Positions 44,075 to 53,384 are shown, numbered from the stretch's first letter. The stretch is 64,000 nt of DNA from JBCBRD01 sp039819785 (GCA_039819785.1 JBCBRH010000016.1:1-64000); one strand, 5' to 3'. Numbers and translations are program-made. The notes: generated by a model from the letters alone, not told the origin.

Positions 44075-45028
44075 TTAAGGTGCCGGCTTTGTTTTGCAGA
44101 CAATGGAATCTGGAAACTGGCAAGGGTCGCCCATCTTCGTGAAAGCCACGTAGTCGAAGGTTGCCTGCTGCGGCAGCCTTGATGGGTCGAAGCGACCAAG
44201 CCATTGCACCATGTTTTCGCCTTGCCCGCTCCAGACGCTCAGCATCATTTTTGAAGGCTCGGCAGGCAACGGCTTTTCAGGGGTTGCTTTGACCTCGTGG
44301 ACCAGCTTGCCATCAAGGTACCAGCGCAAAGCATCTGGGAACCATTCGAATGCCATTCGCGACATCTGGGTTGCGTTGTCGAAACCGAAGGGAACCAGCT
44401 TGTCGTTTTCGGCCTTGCCGTGCCGGAAGAAGTTGAGCTGAACCTCGTTTGTGTTCTTGCCCAGGACCTCAAAGTCAACCTCGTCATGGGGCTTTGTAGG
44501 ATCGAGCCCGGGACCGATGTAAGTGAACATAGCGGAGACAGTTCCGGGATTTGGGATCGATGTCATGCGTGTTTCATATGTGCCGTAGCCGAAGACCTGT
44601 TTGGTCTGTATTTCTGCGCAGTTGTAGTCCCGATCGTGCTTGGTCCGCTCAACCGTGTCCGCCTCCCCTTCAGGCCGACGGGTCAGACTGACGGCGTCAG
44701 GCTCAACCCCAAGTTTGAAAAACAGCACTCCATCTTTGAGGGTGATGTTCCGCGCCCGCCAACGGCAGGACTGGTAGTTCCCGTTTGACCAACCATCGGA
44801 GATATTCCAACGGTGGCGGCTTAACCGTTCGAAGCCGTCGAAAAACGAGTCACCGGTCACGACTGCTGGTTTGTCAGTGGGTGCCGGGACAGTCGCAGCT
44901 GCTGGTGTGCCGGTACCCACCGCTTCGTCAGCCTTTGGCGTGCCCGTCAAGGCGATCATCGTCCCGAGTATGGCAATACCGGAGATGGCAAGGACGCCGG
45001 CGCGTTGGACTTTGTGGATGGAGGGCAT
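44075..45028 (-). CDS. Glycoside hydrolase family 16, ExoK-like endoglycanase
   Basis: A secreted or membrane-anchored beta-glycanase of 317 aa. The N-terminus has a basic start and hydrophobic helix (VLAISGIAILGTMIALTG, residues 12-29), then an Ala/Pro/Thr linker and the GH16 domain from about 60. The catalytic motif is DEVDFEVLG with E183, D185 and E187 as nucleophile, assistant and acid, matching the E-x-D-x-E form of lichenase/ExoK enzymes. Other landmarks are NYQSCRWRARNITLKDG, GYGTYETRMTSIPNPGTVSAMFTY and MAFEWFPDALRWYLDGKLVHEV. ExoK cuts nascent succinoglycan to set chain length. ATG 45028 is chosen over a TTG at 45145, which overlaps the upstream gene. Confidence 0.93.
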   Translation of the reverse strand: MPSIHKVQRAGVLAISGIAILGTMIALTGTPKADEAVGTGTPAAATVPAPTDKPAVVTGDSFFDGFERLSRHRWNISDGWSNGNYQSCRWRARNITLKDGVLFFKLGVEPDAVSLTRRPEGEADTVERTKHDRDYNCAEIQTKQVFGYGTYETRMTSIPNPGTVSAMFTYIGPGLDPTKPHDEVDFEVLGKNTNEVQLNFFRHGKAENDKLVPFGFDNATQMSRMAFEWFPDALRWYLDGKLVHEVKATPEKPLPAEPSKMMLSVWSGQGENMVQWLGRFDPSRLPQQATFDYVAFTKMGDPCQFPDSIVCKTKPAP

Positions 45029-45116
45029 GGTCGATGGATCTCTCGGGTTGTAACAAGCACTGCTGCTGGCTATCGGACGTCCGTTCGTCTTTTTGGGGCT
45101 GATCGCGCTAGCCCCG

Positions 45117-46277
45117 TTATTTGGTGTGTGCTGCGAGGCTTTCAAAACGTTGGATGAGTTCGGCTGTATCTTCGTAGTCGATGAAGGCCGAGCGCTCCTT
45201 TTTCGAGACGCTTGCGGTCATTGCGGTGTAGTCATCCGGCGTTAGCGTCTCCAAAAACGCCACGATGTTGTCGAGAACAGGTTCACCGAAGGCCTTTCCA
45301 AGATGGCACGCGGTAATGTGCTGTCCGGTCATCGTACGTGCATCTGACAGGCACACGGTTGCAAAAGCGCCGCCTTCATAAACGCGGTTGGGCAATAACC
45401 AATCGGAGTTGGAGCCGGCGTCCAGATAATCGAAGCCCCAGGCGAAATGGACGCGGCCATAAATCTCAGGAAGATCCTGCGGACTGAGGAAGGGGCCGAA
45501 GTAGGTCATGTTCTTGAACTTGGCACATTGGGCTTCGATTTCAGCCTCCGTCAGGTCTTCGCGGGAGGGGCGACCGCGCAGCTCGATTTCAACCTTGGGG
45601 CCAAGGCGTTTGGCGATCTCGGACAACATCTCAAGGGAGCGGCGGCAGCGAAGGGTTCCAAACCAGCCGATTTTCCATGGCGGAGCTGCATCGCGTTTGG
45701 GTGTTTTAAAGTCGAAAGCGTCGGGGAGTTGATGGGGACAGATTTTGTTTTCCAGCAAGTACGTCTGCCCCGCGAAGCTCTGAACCGGCGTGAAGTACTC
45801 CGTCACGAAGCGGGGTGAACTCACGACCAGAAGTGCAGAACGTTTCAACAAGAACCGCTCCGCGCTTCGGAATACTTTGCCGGCAAGACCCTCTTTCAAG
45901 AATACGCGCTGGACGTCGAGAACTTCATAAACGAGAGCAGCGTTCGAGCGGGCGATCACCTTGGACATCCATGCGATGAACAGCATATCGATGTTGCGTG
46001 CATAGAAGATGTCTTGCGATTTCAAACGCCTCCTTTGTGCGAACACTCTGCCAATTGCACCGATCAGCTTTGGGATGCGGCGCACGTAGTTGCGGTCGAC
46101 TGTTTCTCCCAGATCGATCAGATCACATGGTACGCGGCGCTGGCCTGGTTTGCGTTCGCGTTTGAACATGACCGCAACGACATCAGCGCCGTTTTCGGCA
46201 AAGGCATGGGCGCGCTTGATGACCGTGCTTTCGCAGGCGTCATGTCCGAAAAACGCAATCTTTAACGGTTGTTTCAA
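45117..46277 (-). CDS. Glycosyltransferase, GT-B fold (GT4-like)
   Basis: A predicted glycosyltransferase of 386 aa, weaker than the others in its signatures. KIAFFGHDACESTVIKRAHAF opens the N-terminal Rossmann half, and YEVLDVQRVFLKEG and LLVVSSPRFVTEYF follow. The C-terminal half has KIGWFGTLRCRRSLEMLSEIA, the usual start of the donor domain, and LPEIYGRVHFAWGFDYLDAG with PNRVYEGGAFATVCLS, where the family has a conserved Glu pair. It resembles enzymes annotated in rhizobial polysaccharide loci. The start is TTG 46277 and lacks a clear ribosome binding site, so the N-terminus is tentative. It lies 88 bp upstream of the GH16 gene on the same strand, and the two probably form an operon. Confidence 0.8.
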   Translation of the reverse strand: MKQPLKIAFFGHDACESTVIKRAHAFAENGADVVAVMFKRERKPGQRRVPCDLIDLGETVDRNYVRRIPKLIGAIGRVFAQRRRLKSQDIFYARNIDMLFIAWMSKVIARSNAALVYEVLDVQRVFLKEGLAGKVFRSAERFLLKRSALLVVSSPRFVTEYFTPVQSFAGQTYLLENKICPHQLPDAFDFKTPKRDAAPPWKIGWFGTLRCRRSLEMLSEIAKRLGPKVEIELRGRPSREDLTEAEIEAQCAKFKNMTYFGPFLSPQDLPEIYGRVHFAWGFDYLDAGSNSDWLLPNRVYEGGAFATVCLSDARTMTGQHITACHLGKAFGEPVLDNIVAFLETLTPDDYTAMTASVSKKERSAFIDYEDTAELIQRFESLAAHTK

Positions 46278-46573
46278 AGGCGGGGCTGGCTCGGTTCGTC
46301 GTTTGGGTGATCGGCTACGTTTGGCTTGTCAGGCTGCGATCGGTCCGGCGGCGTTGCCATGGCCATCGCTGCGCCGCGATCTGGGCGGCGAATGACATTT
46401 AGCTTGTAGCGAAGTTAGCAACGCACGACATCTCAGCGCTCGATTTCCGGTAAACCGGATTTCCAGGTTGGGCCCAGAATTGCGGGCTGTGGGCTGTGGA
46501 AGGTGTCCGTACACCTGCTGGCTATTTACCATACCTCAATGGGCGTACCACTTTTGCGTCGCCGTCGACGCAA

Positions 46574-47968
46574 ATGACCGTGCCTCGGTATTACGCCATC
46601 CTTCCCGAATTGAGCATCGCCGTTTCAGTGCATCTTCGTGCTAAACCTCGGAAATACCGGTTGTATCACGCGCGACCGTTGACGCGCGCCCGCCGTAGTT
46701 CGGCGAAACGCTGGAGTTACCGAGCCTTGCAGACGACGTCCTATGACGATGGCCAAGCCACTTCCGGCCGCGATTGTGCCGACCGCACACTTGATCAAAG
46801 CGATAGCGGCACAAATGATCATTTCGTGACAATCGTGATGCCAGCCTTGAACGAGGAGCGTTACATCGCTCAGGCCATTTCTTCTATCCTTCCTCCGCCC
46901 GACGAGGCCATAGACCAAGGCGCGGCTGATACGGGTGGGGCTGGTGATGCCTATCCTGCCGTCAAAAACGCTTTGGCCTGCGAACTGCTGGTCATGGATG
47001 GTGGAAGTACCGACCGGACGCGCGAGATTGTCCAAGAGATGAGTGCGCGCGACCCGCGCATCCGTTTGATTGCCAACCCCAAGAAAGTCCAATCGGCTGC
47101 CGTCAATCTGGCGGCTCGCGAAGCCGATCCGCGGTCGCGTTGCCTTGTGCGCGCGGACTGCCACGCGGTCTATCCGGAGAATTATGCCGCTGACCTTCTG
47201 ACCACCCTTCGCCGAGAAAACGTGTCATCGGTGGTTGTTGCCATGCGCACGTGTGGCACTTCATGCTTTCAAAAGGGGATCGCCGCTGCACAAAACAGCC
47301 GCCTTGGAAACGGCGGGTCGGCTCACCGAATTCTCGGCAAATGTGGACTGGTCGACCATGGGCATCACGCTGCTTTTGACCGTGAGGCGTTTCTCACACA
47401 GGGCGGTTATGACGAGAACTGTGCCTTCAACGAGGACGCCGAATTTGATCAACGGCTGATCAAGACAGGCGGTACGATCTATCTAAACGGCAATATCGCG
47501 ATCGATTACTATCCACGCGATTCTCTCTTCGCGCTGGCCAGGCAATACGCCAACCATGGTTGGGGGCGCGCGAACACCTTTCTCCGGCATGGCGGGCGAC
47601 CCAAGTTGAGGCAGGTTTTGCCTGTTCTTATCCTTGCGGCCTGTCTCGGCGCGGTGCTTTTGACGCTTTTGACATTCAATACCGTGTTCTTGCTCATCCC
47701 TGCCGGGTACTTTGCGGCGGCCACCGCATTTGGCCTGCTTCTTGCCTACCAAACCCGGTGCGCGTGTACGTCGTTGGCTGGGCCAGCCGCGATTGTCATG
47801 CACATGAGTTGGGCGACGGGCTTTGCAAAGCGAGTGATGACTGAGGCGTGGGCACGCGTGCGTGGCAACAAGACCGCCGCCTTCGAGCAGGATCAGAAGT
47901 TGGAAGCATTCGATCGGGGCGTGAAAGCGAAAAATGCCGCCACTGGCAGGGCGTTACGTACCTCCTAA
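46574..47968 (+). CDS. Glycosyltransferase family 2, ExoA-like, with extended N-terminus
   Basis: Membrane-attached glycosyltransferase of 464 aa. The catalytic part begins about residue 85 with FVTIVMPALNEERYIAQAI and has LLVMDGGSTDRTREIV, LVRADCHAVYPENYAADLL near 195 (metal site), DHGHHAAFDREAFLTQGGYDE and NEDAEFDQRLIKTGG. Two hydrophobic helices near the end (VLPVLILAACLGAVLLTLL and VFLLIPAGYFAAATAFGLLL) fit ExoA, which adds the second sugar (beta-1,3-glucosyl) in succinoglycan synthesis. ExoA is about 330 aa; here about 80 residues precede the domain and are low in family likeness, so the real start may lie further in. Neither ATG 46574 nor GTG 46496 has a clear ribosome binding site. Confidence 0.85.
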   Translation: MTVPRYYAILPELSIAVSVHLRAKPRKYRLYHARPLTRARRSSAKRWSYRALQTTSYDDGQATSGRDCADRTLDQSDSGTNDHFVTIVMPALNEERYIAQAISSILPPPDEAIDQGAADTGGAGDAYPAVKNALACELLVMDGGSTDRTREIVQEMSARDPRIRLIANPKKVQSAAVNLAAREADPRSRCLVRADCHAVYPENYAADLLTTLRRENVSSVVVAMRTCGTSCFQKGIAAAQNSRLGNGGSAHRILGKCGLVDHGHHAAFDREAFLTQGGYDENCAFNEDAEFDQRLIKTGGTIYLNGNIAIDYYPRDSLFALARQYANHGWGRANTFLRHGGRPKLRQVLPVLILAACLGAVLLTLLTFNTVFLLIPAGYFAAATAFGLLLAYQTRCACTSLAGPAAIVMHMSWATGFAKRVMTEAWARVRGNKTAAFEQDQKLEAFDRGVKAKNAATGRALRTS

Positions 47969-48271
47969 TCGGTAGTTTGAACCATTGCAGTATGCTGCTC
48001 AATTGAACCGTACGGAGATGCGTATCGCAGTATGAGCGTGTTAGCGGTCGAGGATATGGATGTTCTGCCGGTCAGATCTCGGGTCGCACGAGCTGCTTAA
48101 ACTGCTGGCACAAGGGTTTTGGCGACTTTTGGGACCCAAAGATAAGTCATTCAAAAACAGTATCTTGAGCCCTCTCGCTGCGGCCTGACGCGAAAATGTT
48201 GCAGAGCACAACGGATGCCCCTAGTTTAGATGAACGTCTCGGATAAGTAACGATTAAGCGGATTGAGAGAT
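47969..48271. other. Intergenic region upstream of the export gene
   Basis: No gene is recognised in these 303 bases. It probably holds the promoter of the export-protein gene, whose GAGAG motif lies a few bases before the ATG at 48272. No terminator with a T run was seen after the ExoA-like gene. Confidence 0.4.
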
Positions 48272-50101
48272 ATGGCTTCGCACAACAACGATCATCGGTT
48301 TCAGCGTGGCGCACAATCCGGTTCAGGTCGGCTCAAAAGGCGAGGCCTGTTTTCCGGACCTCTGGCGTCGTTTCCGCGGATTGCGTCGATTGCAGGCGGG
48401 GCATTGATTGTTGCCTTTGCGACGGTTGCTGTCTTCACACCACTCCGTCCACCGCTGCACGCCAGTGACGAGCCAGGCACGTTAAATTATCCCGGGCCGA
48501 CGGCCGCTGAATACAAGCTTGGAACGCAAGATAAAATCCGGATCCAGGTTTTTGAATGGCGTCCTGCACGCGATGAGATCTTTGCCTGGGATGCGCTGAA
48601 CGCCGAGTATAGCATTGGCGTCTCAGGACAATTAGCTCTGCCGCTAATTGGGCAGATACCTGCTGGCGGGAAGACAACGGGTGAACTTGCCGCTGACATT
48701 TCCACACTGCTTCAGCAGCGCATGGGAACCGTTTCGGCACCCGATACGACAGTCGAGATCATCGAGCATCGTCCGTTCTATCTGACGGGTGATGTGACCA
48801 CGCCTGGCGAATACGCCTACCGGCCCGGCCTCACGGTCTTGCAGGCGGTGTCTCTTGGTGGTGGCTTGCGCCGGTCGCGCGATGCGGAAGGCGCTGCTGC
48901 TGTCCGCGACATGGTCCAGAATGAGGGCAACCTCAGCCTGCTTGAGCAAGAACGCATCGCTTTGATGGTTCGCCATTCCAGACTCGTTGCAGAAATCGAA
49001 GGCCATAAAACCGTTAAGACGCCCGAAGCCCTGGTTTCGATGGCTGACAAACCGACGGCCGCAGTTGCTTTGCGCAATGAACGGCTGATGTTTGATACGC
49101 GCAAGAAAACGTTCAAACGGCAACTGCAGACGCTGGATGAGTTGAAGGCGCACCTGGAAGGTGAGACTGAATCGCTTATCAAGCAGATCGGCACAGCAGA
49201 TCGGCGCGTTGCGCTGTTGGAACAAGAGCTTGACGGTATCCGCCGCCTTTCGCGGAAAGGCCTTGTCACGGCACCGCGCTTGCTTGGTCTTGAACGCACG
49301 CTGGCGCAGCTTCAGGGTGAACGGCTCCGGCTGGAAGCACGCCAATCCAAGGTGCGGTCTGAAATCACGCGGACGGAAATCACCAAGCTGAACCTGATTC
49401 AGACCCGGGCAGAGGGCATCTCAAAAGACTTGAGTGACACGATGTCTGAACTCGATCTGGTTGCGCGACGGGCTGAGACCAGCTCCCGACTTCTCGGCGA
49501 GGCACGTGTGCGAGCCGCAACCGAGACTGCCTCAATGGGTCGGACGATACGCCCGAAGGCCAGCTACATGCTGATCCGGAGGATCTCGGATCGTGCGATT
49601 GAGATCAGCGCGGATGAGAATGTGCGTATCATGCCTGGTGACACGTTGAAGGTTGAACTGATGCTTGATGAAACCCCAACCGTTGAAGACGCTGAGCCAA
49701 GTACAGGCCTCTACGGCAGTTCGATGCGTGGTCCAGCACCTTTCCAGTTGGACACCTCGCCGCTGAAGCCGATTTTGTTCTCCGAGGATGATTTTGCCGG
49801 TGCGTTCTATGCACGTCCTGCTGTTGCCAAGCCCAACGACACCACAAAGACGCGAACACCGACTTCACGGACTGGCACACCGGTTCGTCAATCTCTGCCA
49901 GCAGAAGCCACCGCCAAACAACCGGCCAGACTACCGGTTTCCGTGGCCCGGACACTGGAAGTGACCCGGCCTGACCTCGACCTGGGTGCCCCAGCCATAG
50001 ATCGGTCGATCCCGCTGCCAGAGCGGAGACAACTGAGTGAGGATCGTGTCTTGCCGGTTGCAAACCCACGCCGGTCAGCGCTGTCTTCCAATAACGGTTA
50101 A
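48272..50101 (+). CDS. Polysaccharide export protein, ExoF/Wza-like
   Basis: A predicted periplasmic/outer membrane export component of 609 aa. A membrane or signal helix lies near residues 34-58 (IASIAGGALIVAFATVAVF). The Poly_export domain begins at YKLGTQDKIRIQVFEWRPARDE and VSGQLALPLIGQIPAGGKTTGELAADI, followed by an SLBB domain (RPFYLTGDVTTPGEYAYRPGLTVLQAVSLGGGL near 170). A long coiled coil (about 230-430) follows, as in ExoF. The last ~110 residues are rich in Pro, Thr and Arg and unlike the family. There is no lipobox Cys, so it is not a lipoprotein like Wza. With the Wzc-like protein it should form the export path. ATG 48272 has GAGAG upstream. Confidence 0.92.
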   Translation: MASHNNDHRFQRGAQSGSGRLKRRGLFSGPLASFPRIASIAGGALIVAFATVAVFTPLRPPLHASDEPGTLNYPGPTAAEYKLGTQDKIRIQVFEWRPARDEIFAWDALNAEYSIGVSGQLALPLIGQIPAGGKTTGELAADISTLLQQRMGTVSAPDTTVEIIEHRPFYLTGDVTTPGEYAYRPGLTVLQAVSLGGGLRRSRDAEGAAAVRDMVQNEGNLSLLEQERIALMVRHSRLVAEIEGHKTVKTPEALVSMADKPTAAVALRNERLMFDTRKKTFKRQLQTLDELKAHLEGETESLIKQIGTADRRVALLEQELDGIRRLSRKGLVTAPRLLGLERTLAQLQGERLRLEARQSKVRSEITRTEITKLNLIQTRAEGISKDLSDTMSELDLVARRAETSSRLLGEARVRAATETASMGRTIRPKASYMLIRRISDRAIEISADENVRIMPGDTLKVELMLDETPTVEDAEPSTGLYGSSMRGPAPFQLDTSPLKPILFSEDDFAGAFYARPAVAKPNDTTKTRTPTSRTGTPVRQSLPAEATAKQPARLPVSVARTLEVTRPDLDLGAPAIDRSIPLPERRQLSEDRVLPVANPRRSALSSNNG

Positions 50102-50634
50102 AGCTGCTTGCGTCGGGCGCATTTACCATGCCTGCTCTAAGCTTGAGGCAAAGCATGGTGCTTGCGGTTTCTGGTGCGGTTTCTGGCCTGTATCCCTCGG
50201 GGCATTGCGACGGGTGGATGATTGCCAAGACCGATTGAGCCTGCGCTCGGAGACTGAGGCCTTGGTTTTGCAGCGATTACTATAAAAAGCCTCACGTTCC
50301 CTCGGCGTAACCGGCATGTAAATTGAAAAGCGTTCCAGGTGTTGTCTGGGAATGCGCCATTGCGTGACAATAGAGTGTTTTGTCGGCGGTGGCTGGTTGT
50401 AAGGTTTCTGACACGATTGGATACAAAATCAGGTGTGCGCCGAGTTGCGGGCTTACTTGCGAGAGGACTGGCACGTTTTACTGGCAAGTTGACTGGCAAC
50501 GATATTGGGCGATTGGATGCGACAAGACCGCGACCTGGGTCTAGCCTTGCTGGCGGACATGGCCGGCATTGGATCAGCCCAGTCGCTTTCACCTGCATGT
50601 GTTCGATGCAAACCGACCGGCGGAACGAACCCAT
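50102..50634. other. Intergenic region between export and polymerase genes
   Basis: No gene is supported in these 533 bases. Open frames on both strands (for example minus 50137-50706) have no family features and overlap the polymerase start. No terminator or promoter can be named with confidence. Confidence 0.4.
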
Positions 50635-51951
50635 ATGAGCATCATCATCCCGCCTCGCGGCAATGGACACATGCAATGGCCAAATGGCTCGATGGTTTGG
50701 GGGCAAGGTCCCAAGACTGAATTGCCATTGTTCTTGGCTGGTGTCGGGTTTGCCATTTTTCTATTCGGTGTTTCCCGGGTCGGGATAGATTTCATTCCAA
50801 GTTTGACGAATGTGTTTTGGGCCGCTGGTTGGGCTGTCGTCGCCTATACAGCTGCATTCCGCGCTGACTTATTGGCGCAAGCCACATTAAACAACAAAAT
50901 GTTGCTGGCTGCGGCCTTCATTGCGACGCTGTCGGCGCTCTGGTCGCTCATGCCTTCGCTAAGCGCATTTCGCGGCGTCCTTTTGATTTTGAATATCATG
51001 GTGGGTTTTGTTGCGTTTCATCACTTCGGACTGAGACGCACCCTACATGTTATATTCTGGTTCTGCCTGATCGCCCAAGTCGGCTCATTTTTGCTGATCG
51101 CAAGCGGGCATCACGCTGCATTTGACCATAACGGCTATGTTCCCAAGGGGCTTTTTCCACACAAGAACAACCTGGCGATGAATGCAGTCATGTTGTTTTT
51201 CACCAGTCTGATCCTGTTTGCACACGGTTGGCGCAGGATCTTGTCGCTCGTCGGCGCTGCATCGGCTCTGACTGGTCTCATCCTGTCCACCTCAGGCACC
51301 GGGCTGATCGTGTGCGTGCTGATGTTTGGTATTTTGTGCGGGTGTGCGGTCGTTTCCTATGGAATGCGGGCAACCCAGTTCATTGCAGGGCTTGGGTTGT
51401 GTTCACTCGTTGCCACGGTGCTGATGATTGTTTTCAGCGGGTACAATCCATATATCGAGCTTCTCAATTCGCTCGGGAAAGACACCACGTTAACGGGGCG
51501 GACCGTCCTTTGGGAATATGCCTTCAATGTTTTTGCAGATCATCCCTGGCTTGGGATCGGGTATTTTACGTATTGGAATACGCCGGAGACCACCGCGTCG
51601 TCCTTGATCATCATTATGGGCGTTAAACTGAATTCATTTCACAATAACTTCCTTGATGTTCTCGTGGGCGTTGGCCTCTTGGGACTTATTCTATTCGTTA
51701 TCGCCGTCTTCGGATTATTGTTTCGCACACTTTACCAATTCGTGGTCACGCGCGATGCGCTGCTTGCATGGCCGTTTGCCTATGTCTGCTTCATGTTGAT
51801 CTACTGCATGAGTGAGTATCCACTGTTCTGGAATAGCGAATATCAGATGTTGTTTGCCTTCGTAGGGGCAGCCGCGGCAGCCGCACCTGAAAAGCTTGCC
51901 GCACGGCATCGGCCCGAGCCGTTGGGTGATGTGGAGCTGATCACAGCCTGA
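50635..51951 (+). CDS. Polysaccharide polymerase/O-antigen ligase family, ExoQ-like
   Basis: Inner membrane Wzy-type polymerase of 438 aa with about ten to twelve hydrophobic segments. The periplasmic loop motif is readable: SLGKDTTLTGRTVLWEYAF, then DHPWLGIGYFTYW, and SFHNNFLDVLVGVGLLGLILF, the arrangement of ExoQ and related Wzy_C proteins. FPHKNNLAMNAVMLFF and STSGTGLIVCVLMFG also fit. ExoQ joins octasaccharide units of succinoglycan into long chains in the periplasm. ATG 50635 is chosen because it has GGCGGAA about ten bases upstream; a TTG-like earlier start would add 22 residues without likeness. It is the last gene of the plus-strand run before the regulator. Confidence 0.92.
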   Translation: MSIIIPPRGNGHMQWPNGSMVWGQGPKTELPLFLAGVGFAIFLFGVSRVGIDFIPSLTNVFWAAGWAVVAYTAAFRADLLAQATLNNKMLLAAAFIATLSALWSLMPSLSAFRGVLLILNIMVGFVAFHHFGLRRTLHVIFWFCLIAQVGSFLLIASGHHAAFDHNGYVPKGLFPHKNNLAMNAVMLFFTSLILFAHGWRRILSLVGAASALTGLILSTSGTGLIVCVLMFGILCGCAVVSYGMRATQFIAGLGLCSLVATVLMIVFSGYNPYIELLNSLGKDTTLTGRTVLWEYAFNVFADHPWLGIGYFTYWNTPETTASSLIIIMGVKLNSFHNNFLDVLVGVGLLGLILFVIAVFGLLFRTLYQFVVTRDALLAWPFAYVCFMLIYCMSEYPLFWNSEYQMLFAFVGAAAAAAPEKLAARHRPEPLGDVELITA

Positions 51952-52541
51952 GTTTGCCTCGACGTCTCGGTATCGTTCCTTCAGGCCAGAGATGATTACG
52001 CCCTTCAGACATTCCGCGGCAGGGCAAAGCCCGCCATGGGCTTCTACGCCTGATGGATTGCCTAGCGACTGCGAAGAAAAACCAACGGTTTCTTTTGCAA
52101 TGTTAACCAAAAGGCTTAGTCGGTTGGCGTCGTCCTCAATAGCTCTGCTGGCAAGGCCTCGGTCACAGATTTGGTATCAGTTGATCCCCATAAGCCATTT
52201 GTTTTTCGGTCGGCAATGAAAGACAGAATAAGCAAACCGAAGACTTGGTGGCGCACGCTCAAGTATTGACTGAGCCTAAGTAGCTTAAAAATTAGTCAAC
52301 ATCATACAATCTAGTGCGTTCGGCTGATTGCCAACTTGTGACACGATCAAAAATGGGCGAACGTTGTTGTTGCGCCGCAGCATTATCAAAGGGAGTACAG
52401 CCCTGCTGTAGTGGCACGTTTCTCCCAGCGTTAACACATATTGTGATAAAATTAATCCATGTCCTTGAATGAACAGACTATACAAGCTAATCCTTACTGC
52501 GGAGTGCATGTGTTGTTCGTAACAGTGAAGGGGTGGGTTTT
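51952..52541. other. AT-rich region upstream of the LuxR-type regulator
   Basis: No gene is seen in 590 bases. The last ~250 bases before the regulator are AT-rich (for example TTGTGATAAAATTAATCC near 52439 and CAGACTATACAAG near 52474), which suggests a long regulatory leader or promoter. A definite -35/-10 pair was not assigned. Confidence 0.5.
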
Positions 52542-53285
52542 ATGGATTTCAGAACCATAGCCGACGTCCAAAGTCATAGTGCCTCTCTACCACCACATCT
52601 TGATACCGCAGTGCAAGATGCCCTCGCGTCGTCCGTTGACCGCGACAAGATGATTATCGTTCATCACTCGCGATTGTTTCGAGATTGCCTCAAGCAGGCC
52701 TTGAATAGTTCAGTTGATTTCGAGATTGCTGATTTTTCGACGCTTGATGATGCCCTGGCGCAAGTTGAACCTAATTCAATTCGCCTGCTCATCATCGGCC
52801 TGCAGGGAAATGACTGGCTCGCTGAGCGCTCGAAACTGGATGCGATCTTCGATTGCCTTGGGGAAGATGTCCCGCTGGTGGCAACCGGCGATAGCGAAGA
52901 CCCCCGATTTGTTGTGAACCTCCTCAATAAAGGCGTACGTGGGTATATTCCGGCAAGCCTGGAGTTGCAGGTTACACTTCAGGCGTTGGCGCTGGTTCTG
53001 GCCGGTGGGGTGTATGCGCCTGCAAGTTGCTTGCTGAAGCTGTGGCAGAACCCGACATCTGAAACTGAACAAGCCGGTGATTTGCGTGGGCTGACCAACA
53101 AACAGCTCGCGGTCATTGAGGCCATCCGGCAAGGGAAGGCCAACAAGACAATCGCCTATGAGTTGAACATGTGTGAAAGCACGGTGAAGGTTCATGTCCG
53201 CAACATCATGAAGAAGCTGCAAGCGAAGAACCGAACGCAAGTTGCTTACATTGCAAACAAAATGCTTCAGCACGTCGACGCTTAG
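52542..53285 (+). CDS. LuxR-family regulator with atypical receiver domain
   Basis: A DNA-binding regulator of 247 aa. The N-terminal domain (about 35-150) has the receiver fold but lacks its key residues: where a receiver has a VDD pair there is IIVHHSRLFRDCL, and where it has the phospho-acceptor Asp there is RLLIIGLQGNDW. The C-terminal helix-turn-helix is a normal LuxR/GerE type: LTNKQLAVIEAIRQGKANK, AYELNMCESTVKVHVRNIMKKL near 205-225. So it cannot be controlled by phosphorylation at the usual site; regulators of this kind (for example CsgD/VpsT) often control biofilm matrix genes. AAGGGG lies eight bases before ATG 52542. Its stop codon TAG is the start of repeat copy 2. It probably regulates the adjacent polysaccharide locus. 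Confidence 0.88.
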   Translation: MDFRTIADVQSHSASLPPHLDTAVQDALASSVDRDKMIIVHHSRLFRDCLKQALNSSVDFEIADFSTLDDALAQVEPNSIRLLIIGLQGNDWLAERSKLDAIFDCLGEDVPLVATGDSEDPRFVVNLLNKGVRGYIPASLELQVTLQALALVLAGGVYAPASCLLKLWQNPTSETEQAGDLRGLTNKQLAVIEAIRQGKANKTIAYELNMCESTVKVHVRNIMKKLQAKNRTQVAYIANKMLQHVDA

Positions 53286-53384
53286 AGCCTGCTTGTTTTT
53301 CGTGGACCAGCAAGGCCAGGCCCTAAGCTCTTAATTCAGAGCATGTTCCGGGCGGGAAGGCGTGACGCTTGGCGGGGGAGCATG
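53283..53384 (+). repeat. Dispersed bipartite hairpin repeat, copy 2 (altered right half)
   Basis: Starts TAGAGCCTGCTTGTTTTTCG and keeps the left hairpin (AGAGCCTG with CAGGCCCT, near 53316-53323) and GAGCATGTTCCGGGCGG, but the right arm GAACATGCTC is replaced by GGGGGAGCATG, a direct repeat of the left arm. The first bases supply the stop codon of the LuxR-type gene, as copy 1 does for the glycosyltransferase gene. It lies between two converging genes. Confidence 0.8.

Noticed and set aside
50137..50706. Minus-strand open frame of 189 codons in the spacer before the polymerase gene
   Set aside because: Composition is random-like, no signal peptide or family motif, and it overlaps the start of the polymerase gene.
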